In this document: piece after piece, positions 26,970 through 35,396 of the stretch
Position numbering within the stretch: position 1 is the first letter of the stretch
Layout: each line of letters begins with the position of its first letter
NCBI GenBank assembly: GCA_033764265.1
Contig: JANRJB010000077.1
Coordinates: 1 to 35,479 of the forward strand
DNA: 35,479 bases
Source of the DNA: VGEM01 sp033764265
GTDB taxonomy: Bacteria; Pseudomonadota; Alphaproteobacteria; Rhodospirillales; Rhodospirillaceae
Direction of reading: 5' to 3'
Translations under genes and position numbers: made by a program
Notes under the pieces: model-generated
The model's database searches: none
The model's input: only the letters and a program-made list of their open reading frames with translations
Told to the model about the DNA's origin: nothing

Positions 26970-28136
26970 CTACACCGCCACGGTGGCCGGGTTGTAGTCG
27001 AACAGCCCCAGGCGCATTTCGCCGGTCGGGCGGCCGCGCAGCGACATCGGGTCGTCGGACTGATAGACCTTGCCCTGTTCACGCGACTTGATCAGCACAT
27101 AGTTGGCGCGCTCTTTCCGCGCCGCCTCGTAGCGCGCCAGCGCCTCGTCGATCGAGCCGGCGGCGGCGAAGGCGCGGCCCAGCACGGCGCCGTCCTCGAT
27201 GGCCATGGCCGCGCCCATGCCCAGGAACGGCAGCATCGGGTGCGCGGCGTCGCCCAGCAACGACACGCGGCCCACGGTCCAGCGGTCGATCGGATCGCGG
27301 CCGAACAACGCCCACTTGAACAGCCGGCCGGGCGGCGTGCTCTTGATGATGCCGGTCACGTGTTCGTGGAAGTCGCCGTAGACCGAGAGCATCTCCTCGA
27401 CCGTGGCGGGGATCGACCAACCTTCCTCCTGCCACTTGTCGGTGCGGGCGATGCCGACGAAATTGACCAGCGCGCCATGGCGCACGAAGTAGCGGGTAAA
27501 AATGCGCCCGGGCCCGATCGACACCGCCGAGCGCGTCGGCACCAGCAGATGGCGGATAGGCGCGGCGTCGACCAACCCGCGAAACGCCACCTGGCCGGTG
27601 AAGGTGGGCGCCTCGGCCCCGAATAGGGCGGCGCGCACCGCCGAGCGCACGCCGTCGCAGCCGATCAGCACGTCACCCGACACCGCTGCGCCGTTGACGA
27701 AGTGGGCGGTGACGCCGGACGCGGTTTGGGTCACGCCCTTGAACGCATGGCCGAGCCTGATGGCACCAGGATCGTTGGCGCGCACCGCGGCCGCCAGGCC
27801 ATCGTGCAGATCGGCGCGGTGGATTTGGTAGTACTCCGCGCCGTGCTTCTGTTTGAATCCGCCGAATTCCTGGGTTTTGTAAAGCACCTCGCCGGTCTGG
27901 AAGTGCAGGCCGGCGCCGGCCTCGGGCCGGTCGGCCTTTTCGGCCATGAACGGGCCGAGACCGACGAACTCCAGCGCATGGGTGGCGTTGGGGCTGATGG
28001 TCAGCCCGGCGCCGACCTCGCCCAGTTGCGGCGCCTGTTCGTAGACCGACACCTTCAGGCCGGCGCGCTGCAATGCCAGCGCCGCCGTCAGCCCGCCGAT
28101 GCCCGCGCCGACGATAATGACATGCGCGTTTTTCAT
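26970..28136 (-). CDS. FAD-dependent aromatic-type monooxygenase
   Basis: 388 residues, group A flavoprotein monooxygenase close in pattern to salicylate 1-hydroxylase and 3-hydroxybenzoate 6-hydroxylase. It has the FAD Rossmann motif VIIVGAGIGGLTAALALQRAG followed by VYEQ, the DG motif DVLIGCDGVRSAVR at about residue 155, and the GD motif VSLLGDAAHPMLPFLGMGAAMAIEDGAVL at about 285. NAD(P)H and O2 would hydroxylate an aromatic ring; the true substrate is not readable. GGAGG lies upstream of ATG 28136. It is convergent with the SnoaL-like gene, next to the MarR regulator, suggesting a small aromatic-compound locus; ring-cleavage genes are absent here. Confidence 0.9.
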   Translation of the reverse strand: MKNAHVIIVGAGIGGLTAALALQRAGLKVSVYEQAPQLGEVGAGLTISPNATHALEFVGLGPFMAEKADRPEAGAGLHFQTGEVLYKTQEFGGFKQKHGAEYYQIHRADLHDGLAAAVRANDPGAIRLGHAFKGVTQTASGVTAHFVNGAAVSGDVLIGCDGVRSAVRAALFGAEAPTFTGQVAFRGLVDAAPIRHLLVPTRSAVSIGPGRIFTRYFVRHGALVNFVGIARTDKWQEEGWSIPATVEEMLSVYGDFHEHVTGIIKSTPPGRLFKWALFGRDPIDRWTVGRVSLLGDAAHPMLPFLGMGAAMAIEDGAVLGRAFAAAGSIDEALARYEAARKERANYVLIKSREQGKVYQSDDPMSLRGRPTGEMRLGLFDYNPATVAV

Positions 28137-28329
28137 GACAACTCAGCCTCCGTTTCCTTTCTCTGATAGGCGCCGGCGGGCGGCGCTGTGAAGCGCGCTT
28201 GTCGGCGGCGGTTCGCCTGTCGGGCGGAAAAAGCGTGGCAAGGCCGCGCAGCGGTGATGACCCTCGGCGCCGGGGCCGACACATCGGCGTGTTCATTCCC
28301 CCTTAACCAGGGCCGGGCATAACCCGAGC

Positions 28330-28953
28330 ATGGACAAGAGTGTTTTCCGTCGGCCGTGGATCGCGTTGTTGTGCGCGCTCGCCGCCGGGTTCGCGACCGG
28401 CGACAGCAACGCGCAAGACTCCCTGCCGCAGGCCAAGCCCCTGTCGGCCGAGCGGTTGACCATGCCGCTGTTTCCCAACGGCTGGGCGGCGGCCGCCACC
28501 ACGCGCGGCAATATCGAGCTGATCGACTATCTGCCCGATGGCCAGACGTTGGCCGACTGGCGCGACCGGATCACGCTTGAGGTCTATCACGAGCTCAATA
28601 CCCTGCCGCTGGACGCGCTCTACCGCCGTGCCCAGGCCCAGGCGCGAAGCCAATGCGACGGCGTGATCGAGGGCCGCTTCCAATCCGGCGTCAACAACGG
28701 CTACCCGTCGGCGTTCTGGACCATCGGCTGCAAGCGCGACTTGACGACCGGCCTGGGCGAGACGCGCTACACCAAGGCGATCCAGGGCGACGGGCGGGTT
28801 TATGTGCTGACCCGGGCCTGGCGCACGCCGGCCTACGGCGACGAAGGCCCCGCGATCGCCCCGCGCGCCATCGAGGACGCGGTCGCCTTCCTCTCCACGT
28901 CGATTGCCTGCAACGATGGCGACGCCCAGCGGGCGTGCCCGAAACCGCCCTGA
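28330..28953 (+). CDS. Exported protein of unknown function
   Basis: 207 residues. It has a typical signal peptide: basic start MDKSVFRRPW, hydrophobic IALLCALAAGFA, likely cut after SNA before QDS. The mature part is soluble and mixed, with NIELIDYLPDGQTLADWRDRI, a helix VYHELNTLPLDALYRRAQAQA, and Cys residues in ARSQCDGV, IGCKRD, IACNDGD and RACPK that could form two disulfides. A similar arrangement (WxxxxT-rich, PDGQTxxxW) occurs in small periplasmic proteins of alphaproteobacteria, but I do not recognise a named family. It is convergent with the HIT gene (7-bp gap). The signal peptide and codon use make it a real gene. Confidence 0.8.
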   Translation: MDKSVFRRPWIALLCALAAGFATGDSNAQDSLPQAKPLSAERLTMPLFPNGWAAAATTRGNIELIDYLPDGQTLADWRDRITLEVYHELNTLPLDALYRRAQAQARSQCDGVIEGRFQSGVNNGYPSAFWTIGCKRDLTTGLGETRYTKAIQGDGRVYVLTRAWRTPAYGDEGPAIAPRAIEDAVAFLSTSIACNDGDAQRACPKPP

Positions 28954-28960
28954 ACGCAGG

Positions 28961-29323
28961 TTACGTTCGGGCCAGCATCGGCCCCAACGGGCGGCCGCCG
29001 AACACGTGCAGATGCAGGTGCGGCACTTCTTGATGCGCGTTGGCCCCGGCGTTGGTCAGCACCCGGTAACCCGGTTCGCGCAGCCCCTTGGCGTCGACCA
29101 CCTTGAGCACGGCGCGATTCAAGGCGGCGATCTCGGCGTCCGACGCGCGCTCGGCGAAATCGGTCATCGACATGTATTTGCCCTTGGGGATCACCAGCAC
29201 GTGCACCGGCGCCTGCGGGTTGATGTCCTCGAAGGCGAGCGTGTGCGCGTCTTCGTGGACTTTCCTGCACGGGATCTCGCCACGCAGAATTTTCGCGAAC
29301 ACGTTCTGATCGTCGTACGGCAT
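28961..29323 (-). CDS. HIT-family (HINT-like) nucleotide hydrolase
   Basis: 120 residues. Histidine-triad protein: the motif HLHLHVFGG near residue 100 carries the catalytic His set (HxHxHxx). Also typical are VFAKILRGEIPCRKVHED, LAFEDINPQAPVHVLVIPKGKY and YRVLTNAGANAHQEV. HINT proteins hydrolyse nucleoside phosphoramidates and aminoacyl-adenylates. It is the last gene of the his operon, starting 4 bp after hisE. This pairing is common in alphaproteobacteria although it has no known step in histidine synthesis. An open frame extending upstream to 29506 is only a shadow of hisE. Confidence 0.94.
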   Translation of the reverse strand: MPYDDQNVFAKILRGEIPCRKVHEDAHTLAFEDINPQAPVHVLVIPKGKYMSMTDFAERASDAEIAALNRAVLKVVDAKGLREPGYRVLTNAGANAHQEVPHLHLHVFGGRPLGPMLART

Positions 29324-29327
29324 CGGT

Positions 29328-29660
29328 TCAGCCCTTCTTGCGGCGCGCTTCCTTGACCGCCAGGCCCGAGGTGCCGAAACGCTTCTCGATCTCGGCCCAA
29401 ACTTCGGCCGGCGCCACGCCCTTGGCCGCCCACAGCACCAGCAGGTGGTAGAGCAGGTCGGCGCTTTCGTTGACCAGCTCGTCCTTGCCCTGCGCGACCG
29501 CGGCAATGGTCGCCTCGATCGCCTCCTCGCCCAGCTTCTGCGCGATCTTGCGCGGGCCCTTGGCGTACAGCCGCGCCGTGTAGGACGTTTCGGGATCGGC
29601 CGACTTGCGGCTTTCGATCACCGCGAACAGCTCGCTGAGGACTTTCTCGTCGGCGGACAT
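29328..29660 (-). CDS. hisE: Phosphoribosyl-ATP pyrophosphatase
   Basis: Second step of histidine synthesis: phosphoribosyl-ATP to phosphoribosyl-AMP. 110 residues, a stand-alone HisE rather than the HisIE fusion. The MazG-like pattern is present: SYTARLYAKGPRKIAQKLGEEAIEATIAAV and DELVNESADLLYHLLVLW, whose Glu and Asp residues bind Mg. The start ATG 29660 gives the usual N-terminus; a longer open frame to 29816 is antisense noise. It lies 37 bp after hisF and 4 bp before the HIT gene. Confidence 0.95.
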   Translation of the reverse strand: MSADEKVLSELFAVIESRKSADPETSYTARLYAKGPRKIAQKLGEEAIEATIAAVAQGKDELVNESADLLYHLLVLWAAKGVAPAEVWAEIEKRFGTSGLAVKEARRKKG

Positions 29661-29697
29661 GCCCGCTCCCGTACCGTGACGACCGATCGCGATCAGT

Positions 29698-30471
29698 TTA
29701 CGCCGCTTCGCCGGCGAAGCGAACCGGCAAACCGGCCCGCGCCAGATAGTCCTTGGCCTGGCGGATGGAATAGGTGCCGAAATGAAAAATCGAGGCGGCC
29801 AGCACCGCCGACGCATGCCCGTCGCGCACGCCGGCGACCATGTGATCGAGCGTGCCGACGCCGCCCGATGCGATCACCGGCACGGTGACCGCGTCGGCGA
29901 TGGCGCGCGTGAGCGGAATGTCGTAGCCGGCCTTGGTGCCGTCGCGGTCCATGGACGTCAGCAGGATTTCGCCGGCGCCGTAGTCGACCATGCGGCGCGC
30001 CCACGCCACCGCGTCGAGCCCGGTGGAGGTGCGCCCGCCGTGGGTGAAGATTTCGAACCGGCCGGGGACCGCCTGCTTGGCGTCGATGGCGACCACGATG
30101 CACTGGCTGCCGAACTTGGTTGCGGCCTCGCGCACGAACTCCGGCGTCTTGACCGCAGCGGTGTTGATCGACACCTTGTCGGCGCCGGCCAGCAACAGCT
30201 TGCGGATGTCCTCGACCGTGCGCACCCCGCCGCCGACGGTGAGCGGCATGAAGCACTGCTCGGCGGTGCGACGCACCACGTCGAACAGCGTGTCGCGGTT
30301 TTCGTGCGACGCGGTGATGTCGAGGAAGCACAGCTCGTCGGCGCCGGCGGCGTCGTAGGTCTGGGCCTGCTCGACCGGGTCGCCGGCGTCCCTGAGGTCG
30401 ACGAAGTTGACGCCCTTGACGACGCGGCCGTCCTTCACGTCGAGGCAGGGGATGATGCGCACCTTGAGCAT
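29698..30471 (-). CDS. hisF: Imidazole glycerol phosphate synthase, cyclase subunit
   Basis: With HisH it turns PRFAR and glutamine-derived ammonia into imidazole glycerol phosphate and AICAR. 257 residues. A TIM barrel with the usual blocks: VRIIPCLDVKDGRVVKGVNF (catalytic Asp11), DELCFLDITAS, PLTVGGGVRTVEDIRKLLLAGADKVSINT, ILLTSMDRDGTKAGYD (catalytic Asp of the second half), PVIASGGVG and the ending ILAASIFHFGTYSIRQAKDYL. It comes 6 bp after hisA in the operon. Confidence 0.97.
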   Translation of the reverse strand: MLKVRIIPCLDVKDGRVVKGVNFVDLRDAGDPVEQAQTYDAAGADELCFLDITASHENRDTLFDVVRRTAEQCFMPLTVGGGVRTVEDIRKLLLAGADKVSINTAAVKTPEFVREAATKFGSQCIVVAIDAKQAVPGRFEIFTHGGRTSTGLDAVAWARRMVDYGAGEILLTSMDRDGTKAGYDIPLTRAIADAVTVPVIASGGVGTLDHMVAGVRDGHASAVLAASIFHFGTYSIRQAKDYLARAGLPVRFAGEAA

Positions 30472-30477
30472 GCCCGA

Positions 30478-31206
30478 TCAGCCCTTCAGCAGTGCGATGG
30501 CCGCGGCCAGATCGAGCCGGCCGTCGTAGATGGCGCGGCCGCTGATGACCCCGGCGATTCCTGCGGCGGCCTCGGCCTTGACCGCGGCGATGTCGGCCAG
30601 CGACGACACCCCGCCCGAGACGATGACCGGAATGGCGCACGCGCGCGCCAGCGCGGCGGAGGCCGCGACATTGGGGCCGGCCAGTACGCCATCGCGATCG
30701 ATATCGGTGTGGATGACCGCCGCCACGCCGGCATCGGCGAAGCGGCGGGCCAGGTCGACGGCCGGAATGTCGGTGGTGTCGGCCCAGCCCTCGGTGGCGA
30801 CCAGGCCGCCCCGGGCATCGATGCCGACGGCGACGCAACTGGGAAAGGCGCGCGCGGCGGCTTTGACCAGCGCCGGGTTCTTGACCGCGGCGGTGCCCAG
30901 GACGACGCGACGCACGCCCGCCATCAGCCAGGTCTCCAGCGTGGCGATGTCGCGGATACCGCCGCCGAGCTGGACCGGAACGCCGGCCGCCGCGGTAATG
31001 ATGGCGCGCACCGCGCCGGCGTTGACCGGCTGGCCGGCGAAGGCGCCGTTCAGATCGACGACGTGAATCCATTCCGCGCCGGCGGCGACGAAGGCGCGCG
31101 CCTGGGCGGCCGGGTCGTCGTTGAATACCGTGGCCTGGCCCATGTCGCCCTTGACCAGGCGCACGCAGCGGCCGTCTTTCAGGTCGATGGCGGGATAGAG
31201 AATCAT
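30478..31206 (-). CDS. hisA: ProFAR isomerase
   Basis: Isomerises 5'ProFAR to PRFAR, an Amadori rearrangement. 242 residues. A TIM barrel related to HisF: ILYPAIDLKDGRCVRLVKGDM (catalytic Asp), HVVDLNGAFAGQPVN, VPVQLGGGIRDIATLETWL, RVVLGTAAVKNP, VIHTDIDRDGVLAGPN (catalytic Asp) and PVIVSGGVSSLADI. The start ATG at 31206 overlaps the hisH stop in an ATGA arrangement, which supports it over longer frames that run into hisH. Confidence 0.97.
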   Translation of the reverse strand: MILYPAIDLKDGRCVRLVKGDMGQATVFNDDPAAQARAFVAAGAEWIHVVDLNGAFAGQPVNAGAVRAIITAAAGVPVQLGGGIRDIATLETWLMAGVRRVVLGTAAVKNPALVKAAARAFPSCVAVGIDARGGLVATEGWADTTDIPAVDLARRFADAGVAAVIHTDIDRDGVLAGPNVAASAALARACAIPVIVSGGVSSLADIAAVKAEAAAGIAGVISGRAIYDGRLDLAAAIALLKG

Positions 31207-31859
31207 GCCGGCCGCCACGACAGGAAATTGGCGATCAGCGCCAGGCCCACGGACTGGCTTTTTTCCGGATGAAACTGCGTGCCCGCCAGATTGTCGCGGC
31301 CGACCACGGCGGCGACGGTCTGACCGTAATCGACGGTGGCGATCACATCGCCGGGATCGCGGCAGGCCATGTGATAGCTGTGTACGAAGTAGGCGTTGCC
31401 GCCGGGCGGCAGGCCTTTCAGCAGCGGGTGCGGCCGGACCACGCGCAGTTCGTTCCAGCCCATGTGCGGGATGCGCACCGGCGCGCCGTCCGGTCCTGGG
31501 TTGGCGGCGAGCGCCACCACGTCGCCCTTGATCCAGCCCAGTCCGTCGCACGCGCCGTGCTCGAAGCCGCGCTCGGCCATCAATTGCATGCCGACGCAAA
31601 TACCCAGAAACGGCCGGCCGCGCCCGACGACCGCCGCGCGCAGCGCCTCGACCATGCCGGGGACCGCGTCGAGGCCGCGGCGACAGTCGGCGAACGCGCC
31701 GACGCCCGGCAGCACCACGCGCTCGGCCTTGGCGACGGCATCGGCGTCGGCGGTCACGCTGATGGCGCCGCCGTAGCCGACCTCGCGCGCGGCGCGCTCG
31801 AACGCTTTCGCGGCGGAGCGCAGATTGCCGGAACCGTAATCGATGATGCAGACGGTCAT
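31203..31859 (-). CDS. hisH: Imidazole glycerol phosphate synthase, glutaminase subunit
   Basis: Glutamine amidotransferase that feeds ammonia to HisF. 218 residues. The class I triad is visible: Cys in FLGICVGMQLM near residue 88, and His and Glu in AGTQFHPEKSQ near residue 195. Other family blocks are IIDYGSGNLRS, VLPGVGAFADC and PHMGWNEL. It sits between hisB (30 bp upstream) and hisA (4-bp overlap), the standard alphaproteobacterial order. Confidence 0.97.
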   Translation of the reverse strand: MTVCIIDYGSGNLRSAAKAFERAAREVGYGGAISVTADADAVAKAERVVLPGVGAFADCRRGLDAVPGMVEALRAAVVGRGRPFLGICVGMQLMAERGFEHGACDGLGWIKGDVVALAANPGPDGAPVRIPHMGWNELRVVRPHPLLKGLPPGGNAYFVHSYHMACRDPGDVIATVDYGQTVAAVVGRDNLAGTQFHPEKSQSVGLALIANFLSWRPA

Positions 31860-31889
31860 TTCAACAGTCGGCGGATGCGCCGGGTTCGG

Positions 31890-32495
31890 TTAGAGGCTGC
31901 CGCCGAGCACGCCCTTGGTCGACGGCACGGCGCCGGCCTTGCGCGGGTCAATCTCGGTGGCCTGGCGCAGGGCGCGGGCCAATCCCTTGAAGCAGGACTC
32001 GACGATGTGATGGTTGTTCTCGCCGTATTTGTTCCAGACGTGCAGCGTGGCCCCGGCCGATTGCGAAAAGGCCTGGAACCATTCCTTGAACAGTTCGGTA
32101 TCCATCTCGCCCAGCTTCGGCTTGGTGAAGTTGACCTTCCAGATCAGGTAAGGACGATTGGACAGGTCGATCGCCACCTCGGTCAACGTCTCGTCCATCG
32201 GGATCGACGCCGCGCCATAGCGACCGATGCCGGCGCGGTCGCCCAAGGCTTTCGACACCGCTTCGCCGATCGCGATCGCCGTGTCTTCGGTGGTGTGGTG
32301 ATAGTCGATGTGCAGATCGCCATGCGCGGTGACCTGCAAGTCCATCAGGCTGTGGCGCGAAAGCTGTTCCAACATGTGGTCGAGAAAACCGATCCCGGTG
32401 GCGACCTGGTAGCGACCCGAACCGTCAAGATTCACGCTGACCGCGATCTTGGTTTCTTTTGTGGTTCTCTCAACCTTGGCTTGCCGCACGGACAT
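31890..32495 (-). CDS. hisB: Imidazoleglycerol-phosphate dehydratase
   Basis: Removes water from imidazole glycerol phosphate in histidine synthesis. 201 residues, the single-function form without the phosphatase domain of E. coli HisB. The two repeated metal motifs are present: DYHHTTEDTAIAIGEA and NNHHIVESCFKGLARALRQA, with GIGFLDHMLEQLSRHS near the start. It is the first gene of the his operon in this window; its upstream region of 329 bp is shared with the divergent XRE regulator gene. Confidence 0.97.
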   Translation of the reverse strand: MSVRQAKVERTTKETKIAVSVNLDGSGRYQVATGIGFLDHMLEQLSRHSLMDLQVTAHGDLHIDYHHTTEDTAIAIGEAVSKALGDRAGIGRYGAASIPMDETLTEVAIDLSNRPYLIWKVNFTKPKLGEMDTELFKEWFQAFSQSAGATLHVWNKYGENNHHIVESCFKGLARALRQATEIDPRKAGAVPSTKGVLGGSL

Positions 32496-32824
32496 GGACC
32501 GATCCCTGGATGAGGCTTGATATCCTGTCGCTTTTTCCTTGCATCAGGGTGGGGTCGCGCGTGTCGTTCGCGTCTGCGCGGCGCCATCCCGCACTGCAAC
32601 AGCGGGCCTTTTAGCAGGTCGATCGGGCCAAGCCCAGCCCGGTGCCGGACCCGCACCGCCGCACCCAGCGCGAACGTCGCCACGCGAAAGCACCGCACGT
32701 CAAGCTTGGGGTGGCGCGGAATTCGTGTAACATCATGTAACGGCAGAACGCCGTAAAAAATCAGCCGCGCGGAACGGCGCGGATCAACAACTCATCGTGG
32801 GTTTGAACATTGGCAGTCATCGCA
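32496..32824. promoter_or_regulatory. Intergenic region between hisB and the XRE gene
   Basis: 329 bases without a convincing gene; it must carry promoters for the his operon (minus) and the XRE gene (plus). The XRE-proximal half has TGTAAC at 32726-32731 and again at 32736-32741, one helical turn apart, and a hairpin CCGCGC (32765-32770) with GCGCGG (32777-32782) in the likely leader. I could not assign -35/-10 boxes for either gene with confidence, and saw no histidine-codon leader peptide. Confidence 0.45.
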
Positions 32825-33283
32825 ATGAAATCACGCGGCAGAGGCCGGCAACCGAGCGCTCGGGGCGGCGGTCCCGATCCGATCGATATCCATGTCGGGA
32901 AACGCGTCAAGCTGCGCCGGACGCTGTTGCACATCAGCCAGGAGCAGCTGGCCGGCGACATCGGCGTCACCTTCCAGCAGGTTCAGAAGTATGAGAGCGG
33001 CCACAATCGGATCAGCGCGAGTCGTCTGTACGACATCTCGCGCGTCTTGAATTGCCCGATCTCGTATTTCTTCGAGGACATCAACGACGACACCGTGGGC
33101 GGGCGGCAAATGCCCGCCGCGCGCGATGTCGAGGGCTTGAGCGAGGATGCTGAAGGGTTCGAGGCCGATCCCATGCAGCGCACCGAATCGCTCGAGCTTG
33201 TCCGGGCATACTGGCGTCTGCACAGCGCCGAACTGCGCCAGAACGTACTCGATCTTCTGAGCAATATCTCGCGTCGCGAATAG
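32825..33283 (+). CDS. XRE-family transcriptional regulator
   Basis: 152 residues from ATG 32825. A Cro/C1-type HTH occupies about residues 20-80: PIDIHVGKRVKLRRTLLHIS, QEQLAGDIGVTFQQVQKYE, then SGHNRISASRLYDISRVL and PISYFFED. This is the pattern of a regulator group found in many alphaproteobacteria, some of which act in cell-cycle, symbiosis or stress control; a specific role cannot be stated. The acidic middle and C-terminal helix (ELVRAYWRLHSAELRQNVLDLL) are typical of the group. TTG 32810 in frame is another possible start. The TGTAAC repeat upstream may be its own operator. Confidence 0.9.
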   Translation: MKSRGRGRQPSARGGGPDPIDIHVGKRVKLRRTLLHISQEQLAGDIGVTFQQVQKYESGHNRISASRLYDISRVLNCPISYFFEDINDDTVGGRQMPAARDVEGLSEDAEGFEADPMQRTESLELVRAYWRLHSAELRQNVLDLLSNISRRE

Positions 33284-33310
33284 CCGCGCGAGACTGGCCG
33301 CTGGCCGTGA

Positions 33311-33347
33311 CGCTGCCGCACCTGGTGCGGCGGCGCGCGGCTGCTTT
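33311..33347 (+). terminator. Intrinsic terminator after the XRE gene
   Basis: Stem with a perfect core GCCGCAC (33315-33321) and GTGCGGC (33325-33331), loop CTG, extended outward by CGCT/GGCG pairing with one wobble (33311-33335). After a short GC stretch comes TTTT (33344-33347). It lies between the convergent XRE and response regulator genes. The distance from stem to T-run weakens the call. Confidence 0.5.
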
Positions 33348-34045
33348 TACGGATTGAGACGGTAACCGCCCGGTTCGGTGACGAGCAGTTGCACGCGATC
33401 GGGATCGGGTTCGATCTTCTGCCTAAGCCGGTAGACATGGGTTTCCAGCGTGTGGGTGGTGACCGAGGCGTTGTAGCCCCACACCTCGCCGAGCAGCGTC
33501 TCGCGCGAGACCGTCTTGTTGCCGACGCGGTAGAGGTACTTGAGGATCGCGGTCTCTTTCTCGGTCAGGCGGATTTTTTTCTGGCCGTCGCCATGCAACA
33601 GCATTTTGGCGGCCGGTTGGAACTTGTAGGGCCCGATCACGAAAATCGCGTCGTCGGATTTTTCGTGTTGGCGCAGGTGAGCGCGCAGGCGCGCGAGCAG
33701 CACGGCCATGCGGAACGGCTTGGTGACGTAGTCGTTGGCCCCGGCCTCGAGCCCGGTGATGGTGTCGTCGTCGGAGTCCGCCGCGGTCAGCATGATGATC
33801 GGCGAACGGACCCCGGCTGCGCGCAGCTGGCGGCAGACATCGCGACCATCGGCGTCCGGCAGGCCGACATCGAGCAGAATGACGTCGTACACCGCGGCCT
33901 TGGCGCGCGTTTGGGCATCGGCACCGGTGCCGGCCTCGTCGATCTGCGCGAAGTCTTTTTGCGCGGTAATCTGGTCTTTGAGCGCGCGGCGCAACAGCTC
34001 GTCGTCGTCGACGATCAGCAGGCTGCGCCCGGTAGTGGTCGCCAT
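33347..34045 (-). CDS. OmpR-type response regulator
   Basis: 232 residues. The receiver domain (1-120) has the acidic pocket IVDDDE (Asp13-15), the phosphorylated Asp59 in ILLDVGLPDADG, Thr87 in MLTAADS and Lys109 in VTKPF. The DNA-binding domain (about 135-232) is winged-helix: KKIRLTEKETAILKYLYR, VSRETLLGEVWGYN, TTHTLETHVYRLRQKIE and GGYRL. No histidine kinase is adjacent, so its partner is encoded elsewhere. GGAGG lies upstream of ATG 34045. It is convergent with the XRE gene and divergent from ribA. Target genes are unknown. Confidence 0.95.
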   Translation of the reverse strand: MATTTGRSLLIVDDDELLRRALKDQITAQKDFAQIDEAGTGADAQTRAKAAVYDVILLDVGLPDADGRDVCRQLRAAGVRSPIIMLTAADSDDDTITGLEAGANDYVTKPFRMAVLLARLRAHLRQHEKSDDAIFVIGPYKFQPAAKMLLHGDGQKKIRLTEKETAILKYLYRVGNKTVSRETLLGEVWGYNASVTTHTLETHVYRLRQKIEPDPDRVQLLVTEPGGYRLNP

Positions 34046-34298
34046 GATGGGAATGCCCTCCGCACCGGCTAACTTACAGGGATTACAGGCTTTTTGCCCA
34101 CATCGATTACGTTATGGAAACGATGACTTTCGGGTGCGACCGCGAACAAGCGGTGCGGACAGGCGCCCGCGCGAGTGTTCGCGGCAGTGGAGCAACGCCC
34201 GCGTGCCAGTTATATACCCGGTGGCCGACCTTGCCCGCGTGCCTTGGCGCTAGGGTGCGCGGCGGACTTCGCGTTCGAACACTTTTGCCGTGGCTTTC

Positions 34299-35396
34299 AT
34301 GACGTCGCCGTCAATCTTGGAATCCGTCGATCGGGCCATCGCCGACCTGCGGCGCGGCGCGGCCGTGGTGGTGGCCGGCGCCGATGGCGCTCTGGTCGTG
34401 CAGGCCGCCGAAAGCGCCGGCGCGGACTTGGCGGCGGCGTTCGCGGAACCGGGCGTGGCGCCGGCGCGCCTGGTGGTGACGGGCCGGCGTGCCGCGGTGC
34501 TGGGCCTGAGCAATCCCGGCGCGCGCGCCGTGGTGCTGACGCTGGCCGCGCCGCTGACCGCGACTGCGCTGGCGCCGCTGGTCGATCCGGAATCCCAGGG
34601 GCCAGTGCCGCCGCCGGGCGTGACCGCCGGCGCAGCACCGCCGGGCGGAGCCGCCGACGCCGCCATGCGCCTGGCCAAGATTGCCCGCCTGTTGCCAGCC
34701 GCCGTAGTGGCCGCCCTTGATGCGCCCGACCCCGCCGCCTGGGCGGACGCGCACGGCCGGTCGCATGTGCCGGTGGCGGCCATCGACGCCTATGACCGGG
34801 CGCAGGCCGACGACCTGCGCATCGTCAGCGAGGCGCGCGTGCCGCTGGCCGACAGCGAGCACTGCCGGCTGGTATCGTTTCGCCCGCGCGACGGCGGCGC
34901 GGAGCATCTGGCCATCGTGATCGGCGCGCTCGACGCCGCGCGGCCGGTGCTGACGCGGCTGCATTCCGAATGCTTCACCGGCGACCTGCTGGGATCCTTG
35001 CGCTGCGACTGCGGCGATCAATTGCGCGGCGCCATCCAGACCATCGCCAGGCACGGATCGGGCGTGCTGTTGTATCTGGCCCAGGAAGGCCGCGGTATCG
35101 GCCTGGTGAACAAGCTGCGCGCCTACCGCCTGCAGGATTTCGGGTTCGACACGCTGGACGCCAACGAACAACTGGGTTTCGACGACGACGAGCGCGTCTA
35201 TCTTCCGGCGGTGCAGATGCTGCGCCAACTGGGCATCGCCAAGGTGAAGCTGTTGACCAACAACCCGGCCAAGGTGGGCGCGCTGGCCCGCCATGGCATC
35301 GAGGTGGTCGAGCGCGTCGCGCACGTGTTCCCGTCGAACGAACATAACCGGTCGTACCTGGCGACCAAGGCGATCCGTTCCGGACACCTGTTCTAG
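34299..35396 (+). CDS. ribA: GTP cyclohydrolase II with N-terminal RibB-like extension
   Basis: First committed step of riboflavin synthesis: opens GTP to a diaminopyrimidine. From ATG 34299 it has 365 residues. The catalytic part is in the C-terminal 190: RLHSECFTGDLLGSLRCDCGDQL with zinc ligands Cys225, Cys236, Cys238, then QEGRGIGLVNKLRAY, LTNNPAKVGAL. The first ~170 residues (VDRAIADLRRGAAVVVAG, then VVQAAESAGADLAAAF) look like a worn DHBP synthase (RibB) fold without its acidic active-site motif, so this half is probably not catalytic. GTG 34290 is an alternative start; neither start has a good ribosome-binding site. Its stop overlaps the inverted repeat at the window edge. Confidence 0.94.
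   Translation: MTSPSILESVDRAIADLRRGAAVVVAGADGALVVQAAESAGADLAAAFAEPGVAPARLVVTGRRAAVLGLSNPGARAVVLTLAAPLTATALAPLVDPESQGPVPPPGVTAGAAPPGGAADAAMRLAKIARLLPAAVVAALDAPDPAAWADAHGRSHVPVAAIDAYDRAQADDLRIVSEARVPLADSEHCRLVSFRPRDGGAEHLAIVIGALDAARPVLTRLHSECFTGDLLGSLRCDCGDQLRGAIQTIARHGSGVLLYLAQEGRGIGLVNKLRAYRLQDFGFDTLDANEQLGFDDDERVYLPAVQMLRQLGIAKVKLLTNNPAKVGALARHGIEVVERVAHVFPSNEHNRSYLATKAIRSGHLF

Noticed and set aside
29693..31072. 459-codon minus-strand frame over hisF and hisA
   Set aside because: Arg-rich shadow of the two his genes in another frame.
34114..34302. 62-codon plus-strand frame upstream of ribA
   Set aside because: No ribosome-binding site, unusual composition and no recognisable pattern; probably chance.
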